Positions 8,485 through 16,215 of a stretch of 64,000 nucleotides of DNA are shown piece after piece. The notes below the pieces were generated by a model that worked only from the letters and a program-made list of their open reading frames with translations, did not search any database and was not told the DNA's origin. How positions within the stretch are numbered: the stretch's first letter is position 1; each line of letters opens with the position of its first letter. This DNA comes from Lagierella massiliensis. Lineage in GTDB: Bacteria > Bacillota > Clostridia > Tissierellales > Peptoniphilaceae. Location: positions 558,001 to 622,000 of the forward strand of contig NZ_CYUO01000005.1 of assembly GCF_001407835.1 (NCBI RefSeq). Direction: 5' to 3'. Position numbers and translations under genes: made by a program.

Positions 8485-9792
8485 ATGAAAAGATTTTTTA
8501 AATTTATTATACCTTCCATAGTATCTATGTGGGTGTTTGCACTCTATACTATGGTTGATGGTTATTTTGTATCCAATTATGTAGGAGAAATAGAATTTTC
8601 TGCGGTTAACATATCCATGCCTATTATAACTTTATTTTTTTCTATTGGGATACTCTTTAGTATTGGAACACAAGCCAGGGTTGGCATGAGTCTTGGGCGA
8701 GGAGATAGGCAAAAAGCAAATACTATTTTTACGTCATCCTTTTTAAGTTTACTAATGACAGGAATCATCATATCAATATTTTTGTTTTTTACACTAAATA
8801 AAGTTGTCATGTTACTTGGAGTTACTGACAAAACCATCTTATTTGTAAAAGAGTACTTAAGCACAATAATTCCATTCGCTATGTTTTTTATGTTGAGTTA
8901 TCAACTGGAAGTTATGGTAAAAATAGATGGAGCACCACATATTGCTGCATTTTCTGTGGCACTTGCTGCAATTTCCAATATTGGTTTGGACTATCTTTTT
9001 ATAGTGGTATTTCATATGGGAATATTTGGAGCAGCCCTTGCAACAGGAATTGCACAAGTAGTTAGTACCTTAGCTTTTTTAATTCATTTTTTAAAAAAAG
9101 GTGGCAGACTTAAATTTACAAAAAAATTGGATTTTACAGTTTTAAAATCAACTATTCCCCTTGGTATAGGGGATGCTATTTCAGAAATTGCATTAGGCTT
9201 TACAGTGTTTTTATTTAATACGAACCTTTTGAAGGTCTATGGACAGGATGCTCTTATAGCTTATACGGTTATTTCATATATATCTGTATTTATATCTGCA
9301 ACTATGACAGGTGTGGCACAGGGACTTGCACCACTTTTTTCCTATGATTATGGTCACAGAGATTATAAAAAGATAAAGTATTATATACGCAAAGGCGTAA
9401 TAAGTATATTATCAATCTCTGCATTCTTTATAATAATTTTAACATTCTATTCAGAGCCGATTGTAAATTTATTTTTGGATGAAGGTTCAATGATAATGGG
9501 AAAAACCAAAGATGCTTTGAGAAAATATTCCTGGGCATATCCCTTTGTAGGACTCAATGGTTTGTTGGTTACATTTTTTGCAAGCTTAGGCAAGGGGAGA
9601 ATGGCAACAGTGCTATCTATCTTACGTACACCTGTTGCAATTAGCCTTAGCATGTATTTAACAAGGAACTTATTACCCGACTATATGATTTGGTATGTAC
9701 TTGCATTTTCAGAAGCTTTAGTATTTCCAGTTGGGCTTTACTTTCTAATGAAATATATTGTAATACCTCTTAGATATAGAAAAAGAGAATAG
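8485..9792 (+). CDS. MATE-family multidrug/cation efflux transporter
   Basis: Twelve-helix exporter of the multidrug and toxic compound extrusion family (435 residues, normal length), normally driven by sodium or protons. Family features are visible: the N-terminal MVDGYFVSNYVG helix, the repeated two-lobe layout, and the G-rich cytoplasmic segment FSIGTQARVGMSLGRGD. The ATG has GAGGAG upstream. The gene stands alone, downstream of the short orphan transcript, and ends at a hairpin now split by the second insertion element. The substrate cannot be told from sequence. Confidence 0.9.
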   Translation: MKRFFKFIIPSIVSMWVFALYTMVDGYFVSNYVGEIEFSAVNISMPIITLFFSIGILFSIGTQARVGMSLGRGDRQKANTIFTSSFLSLLMTGIIISIFLFFTLNKVVMLLGVTDKTILFVKEYLSTIIPFAMFFMLSYQLEVMVKIDGAPHIAAFSVALAAISNIGLDYLFIVVFHMGIFGAALATGIAQVVSTLAFLIHFLKKGGRLKFTKKLDFTVLKSTIPLGIGDAISEIALGFTVFLFNTNLLKVYGQDALIAYTVISYISVFISATMTGVAQGLAPLFSYDYGHRDYKKIKYYIRKGVISILSISAFFIIILTFYSEPIVNLFLDEGSMIMGKTKDALRKYSWAYPFVGLNGLLVTFFASLGKGRMATVLSILRTPVAISLSMYLTRNLLPDYMIWYVLAFSEALVFPVGLYFLMKYIVIPLRYRKRE

Positions 9793-9798
9793 AAAAAC

Positions 9799-9821
9799 AA
9801 ATGGAGCATAGGTTCAAGTAA
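9799..9821. terminator. Left arm of MATE/tyrS bidirectional terminator, split by IS
   Basis: ATGGAGCAT (9801-9809) and GGTT (9811-9814) pair with AACC and ATGCTCCAT at 11303-11314 beyond the element. The A-rich 9793-9800 gives a U tract for minus-strand transcription. Bases 9819-9821 (TAA) are the left target duplication. Confidence 0.8.
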
Positions 9822-9860
9822 TGACCTGAACCCGTAAACACGGAACAATTTAATAATCTT

Positions 9861-10700
9861 TTAAGCGGAATGTAATCTGTACATAACAGGGGACATTCCG
9901 TTTAATTTTGTTTTAATCCTATCTTCATTGTACCATTTAATATATTTTTCAATCTCACTTATTAAATGGTCATAACTTTTAAACTCTTCTCCATAAAACA
10001 TTTCTTGTTTTAATATCCCAAAGAAGTTCTCCATTGGAGAATTGTCTATACAATTCCCTTTTCTTGACATACTTTGCCTAATGTTCATTTTTTCTAACTT
10101 ACTGGTCCATGAACTGTGTTGATAGTGTAAGCCTTGGTCTGAGTGTATTGTTAAGTTATTCTTGTTTTTTAACTTGTCTAAAGCTTTATCTAACATTGTA
10201 TTTGTTAATTCTATTGTTGGGTGATAACTTAGGGTATAGCTTATTATTTCACTGTTGTAAACATCTAATACTGGTGATAGGTATAGTTTCTCCTTTCAGC
10301 TTCAACCCTAAATTCTGTAACATCTGTTAACCATAATTGGTTCGGTTTGTCAGCTTTAAATTCTCTATTTACAAAATTATCTGCTACTTTTCCTACTTCT
10401 CCTTTGTATGATGAGTATTTTCTTGATCTTGTTTTAAATTTAGTACATAGCAATGATTCTTCTCTCATTATTCTTAAAACTCTTTTATGGTTGACATTAA
10501 ATCCTTTATTTTTTAATACCATAGTTACTCTTCTATATCCATATCTACCTTTTGATGCTTCTACTATCCTTATTATTTACTTTTTGATTTATTTATCTTT
10601 CTCTACTGGTTGTGATCATTTTATATTCCATTCATATTATGTCTATTTTGGTAGTTTCGATATTGATAACCATTCGCTTATCTTGTTTTTTGGATATTCT
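9861..10700 (-). pseudogene. Disrupted IS3-family orfB (integrase core), frameshifted
   Basis: The integrase core is split into pieces. The 10265-10522 frame carries the N-terminal part through WLTDVTEF (first catalytic Asp). It runs out of frame near 10290, where a one-base change is enough to join it to the downstream frame that reads EKLYLSPVLDVYN and continues through LTIHSDQGLHYQH (second Asp) and NSPMENFFGILKQEM (Glu) to 9861. The segment 10523-10700 has stops inside what should be the KLPKSTYYEW region. A functional OrfAB fusion is therefore unlikely, and the element could move only with transposase supplied in trans. The block 10309-10556 is almost identical to the other element; the remainder is not. 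Confidence 0.88.
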
Positions 10701-10716
10701 TTTATTAACTTGAGGA

Positions 10717-11256
10717 TTATCTTTGTTTTTTCCTTGCTTCTGCTTCCTCTTCCAGTAGCAAGGCTTTTAACTTTTTTTCGTATACTATTTTCATTTTAAG
10801 GAGTCTATTTTCTTCTCTAATTCTTATTAACTCTTCTCTTTCAGATTCATTAATTGGAGTATTAAGTTTAGACTTTTTATTTGATTTGGTCATGTCTTTT
10901 TTAGGCCTTCCTCTGTTATCTTCTAACCCAGATAGACCACGTTCAAGATACGCCTTCTCCCATCTGTATACCATAGATCCATTAACAAGATTGAAGTGCT
11001 CTGCAGTCTCTCTGAGCGAAATATTATTGATTTGCCTATATTGTATTACAGATAGCTTAAATTCAATAGTGAATTTGTTATTTTTTGACTTTTTAGATAA
11101 GTTATCAAAGCCTCCTGAATTGTATTTGTTTATCCAATTTCTCAAGGTAGAATATGGAATATTATATTTATTAGCAATACTTTCTTGACCACCCGATTTA
11201 CCTGATAAGTATTCTAATACTAATTTTATTTTAAATTCTTTTGTGTATTTTGGCAT
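10717..11256 (-). CDS. IS3-family transposase OrfA (helix-turn-helix)
   Basis: DNA-binding half of the transposase of the second element, 179 residues, intact. Two helix-turn-helix units are visible (YTKEFKIKLVLEYLSG and FTIEFKLSVIQYRQ, the second followed by SLRETAEHFNL and the recognition region VYRWEKAY), then a GRPKK basic linker and a charged coiled coil (about residues 135-170). It differs from OrfA of the element at 4133-5591 over most of its length. It would feed into the orfB frame by -1 frameshifting, but that frame is broken. Confidence 0.88.
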   Translation of the reverse strand: MPKYTKEFKIKLVLEYLSGKSGGQESIANKYNIPYSTLRNWINKYNSGGFDNLSKKSKNNKFTIEFKLSVIQYRQINNISLRETAEHFNLVNGSMVYRWEKAYLERGLSGLEDNRGRPKKDMTKSNKKSKLNTPINESEREELIRIREENRLLKMKIVYEKKLKALLLEEEAEARKKQR

Positions 11257-11301
11257 AGAAAAACCCCTCCATCCGTATTCCGGATTTTGGGGTTCAGGTC
11301 A

Positions 11302-11322
11302 TAACCATGCTCCATATTTTAA
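11302..11322. terminator. Right arm of MATE/tyrS bidirectional terminator, split by IS
   Basis: TAA at 11302-11304 is the right target duplication. AACC plus ATGCTCCAT (11303-11314) complement the left arm at 9801-9814, and the ATTTTAATTATTTT that follows is the U-rich tail in the MATE direction. The tyrS stop codon is at 11323 on the minus strand. Confidence 0.8.
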
Positions 11323-12570
11323 TTATTTTATTTTTATTTTTTGGAAAATTTTCTTTCCCTTTTGGATTATTATTTCGTCATCTTTAAAGTCGTCTAAAGA
11401 AATTTCTTTCTTGAAATCTTTCACAGTCTCTCCATTTAACTTAACTCCGTTTTGTTGGATAAGTCTTCTCGCTTCTCCATTTGACTTTGTTAAATTTAAT
11501 TCTGTAAGAAGATTTAATACTCCAACACCTTCATTAAAATCAGATTTTTTCATTTCAGTAGTTGGCATATTTTCATCGGAAGCGTGTCCTTCGAATAGTG
11601 ATCTTGAAGTTTCAAGAGCTTTTTTTGCCTCTTCTTCGCCATGAACCAATTTAGTGATTTCAAATGCAAGGATTTCCTTTGCTTCATTTATCTTAGAGCC
11701 TTCTAAAGAGCCAAGTCTTTTACATTCATCAGTTGGAAGGAAAGTAAGCATTAGTAAAAACTTTTCTACATCAAGGTCGTCAACATTTCTCATGTATTGG
11801 AATAGTTCATATGGACTTGTCTTCTTTTCATCAAGCCAAACTGCACCTTTTTGTGACTTACCCATCTTAACACCTTGAGCAGTGGTAAGTAGTTTAAAGG
11901 TCATTGCATATACCTTGTCCTGCTCAAGTTTTCTAACTAAGTCATAGCCACCAAGTATGTTTGACCATTGATCTGATCCACCCATTTGAAGTTTAACACC
12001 ATAGTCTCTATATAATTTTAAAAAATCATAGGATTGCATAAGCATGTAAGAGAATTCGAAGAAAGTGAGACCATCTTTCATTCTATTTTTATATGCGTCT
12101 AATGTTAGCATTTGATTTACATTAAAATGCACACCGATTTCTCTCATGAAGTCTAAGAAATTTAATTTAAGCAACCAATCGGCGTTGTTTGCAATAATGG
12201 CTTTTCCATCTTCAAAGTCTATAAATCTTTGGAATTGATTGTAGAAGCACTCTGCATTATGATTGATAGTTTCTTTTGTCATAATAGTTCTCATATCTGA
12301 TCTTCCAGAAGGGTCACCAATTAAAGTTGTTCCACCACCAAGTAGTGCAACGGGTATGTGACCATGTCTTTGCATACGCATCATTACCATTATTTGTATA
12401 AAGTGACCTATTGTGAGCGAATCTGCAGTAGCGTCAAAACCAATATAGAATTTAATATGTTCTTTTCCAAGTAACTCCCTAAGTTCGTCTTCATAGGTTG
12501 CTTGTTCAAAGTAACCTCTTTCGACCAATTCATCAAAAACATTATCGTGTTCCAATTTGTAATCTATCAT
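11323..12570 (-). CDS. tyrS: Tyrosyl-tRNA synthetase
   Basis: Class I aminoacyl-tRNA synthetase charging tRNA-Tyr, 415 residues from the ATG at 12570. That start has GGAGG upstream and matches the family N-terminus; a longer open frame up to 12681 runs through the T-box leader and is rejected. Signatures: the HIGH-type motif reads TIGH (ADSLTIGHF), the tyrosine pocket segment GGSDQWSNI, and the KMSKS-type motif KMGKS. An S4 RNA-binding domain forms the last 70 residues or so. Expression is controlled by the tyrosine T-box immediately upstream. Confidence 0.96.
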   Translation of the reverse strand: MIDYKLEHDNVFDELVERGYFEQATYEDELRELLGKEHIKFYIGFDATADSLTIGHFIQIMVMMRMQRHGHIPVALLGGGTTLIGDPSGRSDMRTIMTKETINHNAECFYNQFQRFIDFEDGKAIIANNADWLLKLNFLDFMREIGVHFNVNQMLTLDAYKNRMKDGLTFFEFSYMLMQSYDFLKLYRDYGVKLQMGGSDQWSNILGGYDLVRKLEQDKVYAMTFKLLTTAQGVKMGKSQKGAVWLDEKKTSPYELFQYMRNVDDLDVEKFLLMLTFLPTDECKRLGSLEGSKINEAKEILAFEITKLVHGEEEAKKALETSRSLFEGHASDENMPTTEMKKSDFNEGVGVLNLLTELNLTKSNGEARRLIQQNGVKLNGETVKDFKKEISLDDFKDDEIIIQKGKKIFQKIKIK

Positions 12571-12589
12571 TTTATACCTCCAAAATAAA

Positions 12590-12751
12590 AAATCTTCCAA
12601 TTGAAAGGACGCTAAACCGTGGTACCACCTTTCTTCACTGGAAGTCTCGTTACAATATAAGCTATTGTGTGCCTCGGACAAAGTAAGTTGTAATTCCCTT
12701 AAACACCGTTACGAGTCAAGGTACTGAAAATCCTATAAGTCCATATTTATT
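12590..12751 (-). promoter_or_regulatory. Tyrosine T-box riboswitch leader of tyrS
   Basis: Reading the minus strand, the leader contains the T-box core GGTGGTACCACGG (12629-12617). This is followed by a terminator-like 3' arm, TTGGAAG then a T run (12603-12588), that can pair with CTTCCA further up. A candidate specifier codon TAC (12692-12690) in the sequence AATTACAAC matches tyrosine and the gene controlled. Uncharged tRNA-Tyr would stabilise the antiterminator and allow tyrS transcription. The T-box identity is firm; the exact specifier placement is inferred. Confidence 0.9.
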
Positions 12752-12758
12752 TAATGGT

Positions 12759-12786
12759 ATTATATCATAAAAAACAAAAAACTCAA
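12759..12786 (-). promoter_or_regulatory. Promoter of the tyrS T-box transcript
   Basis: On the minus strand: TTGAGT (12786-12781), a 16-base spacer and TATAAT (12764-12759). The -35 element lies within the 3' arm of the terminator hairpin that ends the upstream lyase gene, so the two signals share sequence. Confidence 0.65.
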
Positions 12787-12806
12787 GTGTGAAACACACT
12801 TGAGTT
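12769..12806 (-). terminator. Terminator of the PatB-type lyase gene
   Basis: Minus-strand AACTCAAGTGTG, loop TTT, CACACTTGAGTT followed by a long T-rich tail: a perfect 12-bp stem. It lies about 15 bases after the lyase stop and overlaps the tyrS promoter. Confidence 0.9.
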
Positions 12807-12821
12807 AAGCTATCTTAATAA

Positions 12822-13997
12822 TTAAAGTTTTTCAATTTCAGAAACGAGTCTATCAAGATGTTCTTTTAAAACTTTTGTAGGTAGTGCTACATTAAATCTT
12901 TCATAGCCTACGCCTTCTTCTCCAAAGTTTTTGCCAGGATTTGTAAAGATTCCTGCTTTTTCATATAGGAATTTATGGAGAGCTTCTTCGTCCATTCCAA
13001 GTGGTCTAAAGTCAACCCAGAACACATAAGTTCCTTCAGCTTTAGAGTATGGGAGATTTAATTTAGAAAAGACTTCTTCACATAATTTAAAGTTTTCATC
13101 AAGAACTTGAAGTAGTTCCTTTAACCAAGGAAGTCCTTCTGTATAAGCGTATTCACAGGCTTTGTATCCAATTACATTTATAGAATTTAGATGCATTTGT
13201 GCAAGTTGATTTTTTAAACCTTCTCTAAGTTCTTCGTTAGGAACTATAATGTTTGAATTCTTTAGTCCTGCAATATTAAAGGTCTTTGATGGAGCTGTAC
13301 AGGTAATAATTATATTTTCTAATTCCTTTGAAAGGCTTGCAAAGATATGATGTTCATTTCCTGGTCTTACTAAGTCCATCCAAATTTCGTCGCAAATAAT
13401 TTTCAAATCATTTTCAAGACAGATTTTTCCTATTTTTTCAAGCTCTTCTTTACTCCAAACCCTTCCCACAGGATTATGAGGAGAGCAGAAAAGTAAAACT
13501 TTGTTGTTTAAATCCTTAGCAGCTTTTTCAAAAGCTTCAAAGTCGATTTCATATCTCTCATCATGATTTAAAAGGGGAACATTAACTTCTTTTAAATTAT
13601 TATTCTCAATTGCTGCAATCATTGGAGGGTAAATCGGTTTAAATATTATAACGCCATCACCTTCGTTACAAATTGATTTTAGTCCTGCAATAAATCCATC
13701 AACAACCCCTGGACTTTGTACAATCCATTCTTTTTCAATTTTGTAATTATGTTTCTTATCAAACCAATCTTTAACAATTTCTAAGTAAGAGTCATAGGGC
13801 ATTGTATAACCTAAAATACCTTCATCTAAAAAGTTTTTAAGCCCTTCCACTATGCATGGTGGTGTGTGAAATTCCATGTCTGCAACAGAAAGAGGGACTA
13901 TATCATCGCAAACTTTGTCGTAGCATTTATACATCAATTCCCACTTAGATGAACCAGTATTTTTTCTTGATATTTTTGATTCAAAATCGTAATTCAT
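12822..13997 (-). CDS. PatB/MalY-type PLP C-S lyase (cystathionine beta-lyase family)
   Basis: Fold-type I PLP enzyme of the MalY/PatB group, 391 residues. It probably cleaves C-S bonds of cystathionine or cysteine to give pyruvate, ammonia and a thiol. Family marks: the N-terminal FESKISRKNTGSSKWE, PLSVADMEFHTPP, the cofactor-stacking region SPGVVDGF, HNPVGRVWSKEEL, CDEIW with the PLP-binding Asp, and the Schiff-base lysine in APSKTFNIAGLK (about residue 235). GGAGG precedes the ATG. Some relatives act as aminotransferases or modulate sugar regulators, so the physiological substrate is open. Monocistronic, with its own strong terminator. Confidence 0.9.
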   Translation of the reverse strand: MNYDFESKISRKNTGSSKWELMYKCYDKVCDDIVPLSVADMEFHTPPCIVEGLKNFLDEGILGYTMPYDSYLEIVKDWFDKKHNYKIEKEWIVQSPGVVDGFIAGLKSICNEGDGVIIFKPIYPPMIAAIENNNLKEVNVPLLNHDERYEIDFEAFEKAAKDLNNKVLLFCSPHNPVGRVWSKEELEKIGKICLENDLKIICDEIWMDLVRPGNEHHIFASLSKELENIIITCTAPSKTFNIAGLKNSNIIVPNEELREGLKNQLAQMHLNSINVIGYKACEYAYTEGLPWLKELLQVLDENFKLCEEVFSKLNLPYSKAEGTYVFWVDFRPLGMDEEALHKFLYEKAGIFTNPGKNFGEEGVGYERFNVALPTKVLKEHLDRLVSEIEKL

Positions 13998-14086
13998 ATT
14001 GCCTCCTTAAAATTTTCTATAATTTTATTCTAACATAAATAAGTAAAATATTATTCGTTTTCAGCTTTTATTTTTGAAAAATCTCA

Positions 14087-14115
14087 TTAGATGATAAAAT
14101 AGATATTAGTATAAT
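14087..14115 (+). promoter_or_regulatory. Candidate promoter of the aro operon
   Basis: TTAGAT at 14087-14092, 17-base spacer, TATAAT at 14110-14115, about 20 bases before the first aro ATG. The -35 is weak. A competing pair TTGAAA/TAAAAT lies slightly upstream. The leader is too short for a T-box or trp-type attenuator. Confidence 0.45.
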
Positions 14116-14135
14116 CAGAGAAAAAGGGATTAGAT

Positions 14136-15158
14136 ATGATAGTAAAATTAAAACAAGAATTTGATAAAAAAAATGTTAAAAATTTAATATCTTGGTTTGA
14201 GAAAAAAGATTTAAAAGTTGTAGAAACTAAAGGAGAAAACTCCATAGTTTTATCCATTATCGGCGATACCAAGATGATAAATGAAACTTCTGTCAAAGCC
14301 TTTGACTGTGTTGACTCTGTATATAGAATACAGGAACCATACAAAGAGGCAAACATCAAGTACCACAAGGACAAGGCAGTTGTAAAAGTAAAAGATATAA
14401 AAATCGGAGGAGGAGACTTTGTTGTGATGGCGGGACCTTGCTCCGTTGAATCAAGGGAACAGGTTTTAGAAGTTGCAAAAAAAGTCAAAGAATCTGGAGC
14501 AAATATTTTAAGAGGTGGCGCCTTTAAACCAAGAACTTCACCTTATTCATTCCAAGGCATGGGAGAAAAGGGAATAGAGTATTTGTTAGAGGCAAAGGAA
14601 GTTACTGGACTACCAATAGTTTCTGAAATTATGGATATAGATGATCTTCCATACTTTGAAGAGGTAGATGTTCTTCAAGTTGGTGCAAGGAATATGCAAA
14701 ACTTTTCTCTATTAAAAAAACTTGGTGGTGTAGATAAGCCTATACTTTTAAAGAGGGGACTTTCTGCAACCTATGAAGAGTGGTTGATGTCTGCCGAGTA
14801 TTTAATGGCTTGGGGCAATGAAAATATTATTCTTTGCGAAAGGGGAATAAGAACTTTTGAAACTGGAGTTAGAAACACTTTGGATATAACTTCTGTACCT
14901 TACTTGAGACAGAGGACACAGCTCCCAATTATCATAGACCCATCACATTCCAGTGGTGCGTGGGAGCTTGTAGAACCACTTTCCATGGCAGCAATAGCAG
15001 TTGGAAGTGACGGACTCATTGTAGAAGTTCACAACAATCCTGAGAAGGCTCTATGCGATGGATCACAGTCCTTAAAGCCAAAGAAATTTGACAATATGAT
15101 GAAGAAAATTTCAATTATGAAAAACGCATTAAAAGAGATAGAAGAATTAAATGAATAA
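14136..15158 (+). CDS. aroF: 3-deoxy-7-phosphoheptulonate (DAHP) synthase, type I-beta
   Basis: First step of the shikimate pathway: phosphoenolpyruvate plus erythrose 4-phosphate to DAHP. It has 340 residues with an N-terminal regulatory ferredoxin-like (ACT-like) domain of about 85 residues and then the TIM-barrel core beginning near MAGPCSVES (about residue 98). Core motifs include RGGAFKPRTSPYSFQG, LQVGARNMQNF, LLKRG and DPSHSSG. The N-terminal domain resembles that of Thermotoga-type enzymes, where it mediates aromatic amino-acid feedback. Its end overlaps aroB by 8 bases. Gene naming (aroF, aroG or aroA in Gram-positives) is conventional. Confidence 0.94.
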   Translation: MIVKLKQEFDKKNVKNLISWFEKKDLKVVETKGENSIVLSIIGDTKMINETSVKAFDCVDSVYRIQEPYKEANIKYHKDKAVVKVKDIKIGGGDFVVMAGPCSVESREQVLEVAKKVKESGANILRGGAFKPRTSPYSFQGMGEKGIEYLLEAKEVTGLPIVSEIMDIDDLPYFEEVDVLQVGARNMQNFSLLKKLGGVDKPILLKRGLSATYEEWLMSAEYLMAWGNENIILCERGIRTFETGVRNTLDITSVPYLRQRTQLPIIIDPSHSSGAWELVEPLSMAAIAVGSDGLIVEVHNNPEKALCDGSQSLKPKKFDNMMKKISIMKNALKEIEELNE

Positions 15159-16215
15159 GATTATAGAAATAAATGTATCAGAAAGCTACAAGGTTTATCT
15201 TGGATATGAGAATTATAAAGAGATACTAAATTATATTGATGATAAGAAAAAAATTTTTATCATTACAGATGAAAACTTAAAAAAACTTCATCTAAAAGAA
15301 TTTACAAAAATTTTGGATGATGAAAGAATTAACTATTCCAACTTTATTTTAAAACCAGGAGAGGATTCTAAGAGTTTAAAAAGTGTTGAAAGAATAATGA
15401 ATTCCATGGCAGAGCAGAAGATGAGTCGTTCCGACATAGTCATCGCCTTTGGTGGAGGTGTTGTAGGAGATATTGCAGGCTTTTGTGCATCCATATACCA
15501 AAGGGGAATAGAGTATATACAGATTCCAACAACACTTCTTGCGGCGGTTGACTCTTCAGTTGGTGGCAAAACAGCAGTCAATTTAGAAAGTGGAAAGAAC
15601 TTAGTTGGTTCATTTAAGCAACCTCTTTCAGTGATTTGTAATTTAGATACATTTAAAACCCTAAGCAAAGAGGAGTTTAATAATGGAGTTTATGAGTGTA
15701 TTAAATATGGAATTATATTTGACAGAGACTATTTCGATATTTTTTTACAAGAGGACTTTGATGTAAATTCAAATAGACTTATGGAAGTTGTAGAAAGTGC
15801 TATAACCTTTAAGTCTAAGGTTGTAATAGAAGATGAGTTTGACTTTGGAAAGAGAAGGCTTTTAAACCTTGGGCACACATTTGGCCATGGTATTGAACAG
15901 GCTTCAGCTTATAAAATAAAACATGGTTTTGCAGTGGGACTTGGAATGGAAATTGTATCTAAAATAAGTTACTCTTTGAATGGAATTTCAAAAGAAGAAC
16001 TTGACGAAATATTATCTGTGATGAAAAAGTACAGAAATATAAAACTTCCTACTATTTCTCCACAGGACATTCTTTCATATGCACTTGTAGATAAAAAAAT
16101 TTATGGTGGAGTTATTAACATGATTATTCCCAAATCCATTGGCGAATGTGAAATAATAGAGGTTGAACTTGATAAATTAAAGGAGCTTTACTACCTTGGA
16201 ACGAATAATAGTTAG
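15151..16215 (+). CDS. aroB: 3-dehydroquinate synthase
   Basis: Second shikimate step, an NAD- and divalent-metal-dependent cyclase converting DAHP to 3-dehydroquinate. The 354 residues match the family. NAD-binding GGGVVGDIAGFCAS, the ligand loop TTLLAAVDSSVGGKTAVN, and the metal ligands in ECIKYG, LNLGHTFGH and KIKHG are all present. The ATG lies within the last codons of the DAHP synthase gene and the 3' end overlaps aroA by 20 bases, indicating tight translational coupling. Confidence 0.96.
   Translation: MNKIIEINVSESYKVYLGYENYKEILNYIDDKKKIFIITDENLKKLHLKEFTKILDDERINYSNFILKPGEDSKSLKSVERIMNSMAEQKMSRSDIVIAFGGGVVGDIAGFCASIYQRGIEYIQIPTTLLAAVDSSVGGKTAVNLESGKNLVGSFKQPLSVICNLDTFKTLSKEEFNNGVYECIKYGIIFDRDYFDIFLQEDFDVNSNRLMEVVESAITFKSKVVIEDEFDFGKRRLLNLGHTFGHGIEQASAYKIKHGFAVGLGMEIVSKISYSLNGISKEELDEILSVMKKYRNIKLPTISPQDILSYALVDKKIYGGVINMIIPKSIGECEIIEVELDKLKELYYLGTNNS

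Larger units (their letters stand above)
9822..11301 (-). mobile_element. IS3-family insertion sequence with broken orfB
   Basis: A 1480-bp element bounded by inverted repeats starting TGACCTGAACCC on both ends, with matching bases continuing inward, and a perfect 3-bp target duplication TAA at 9819-9821 and 11302-11304. It encodes an intact orfA and a fragmented orfB on the minus strand. It belongs to the same broad IS150-like group as the element at 4133-5591 but has different ends and a clearly different orfA. Like that element, it lies in the loop of a terminator hairpin between convergent genes (MATE exporter and tyrS). Confidence 0.92.

Noticed and set aside
10347-10799. Plus-strand open frame across the second IS element
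   Set aside because: It is the antisense of the conserved orfB/orfA coding sequence and has no family resemblance.
12571-12681. N-terminal extension of TyrS by 37 residues
   Set aside because: The in-frame extension runs through the T-box core and terminator arm; the GGAGG-ATG at 12570 fits the family N-terminus.
13998-14135. T-box or aromatic amino-acid attenuator before the aro operon
   Set aside because: The space is about 140 bases shared with the divergent lyase gene; no GGTGGTACC-type core and no leader peptide rich in Phe, Tyr or Trp.
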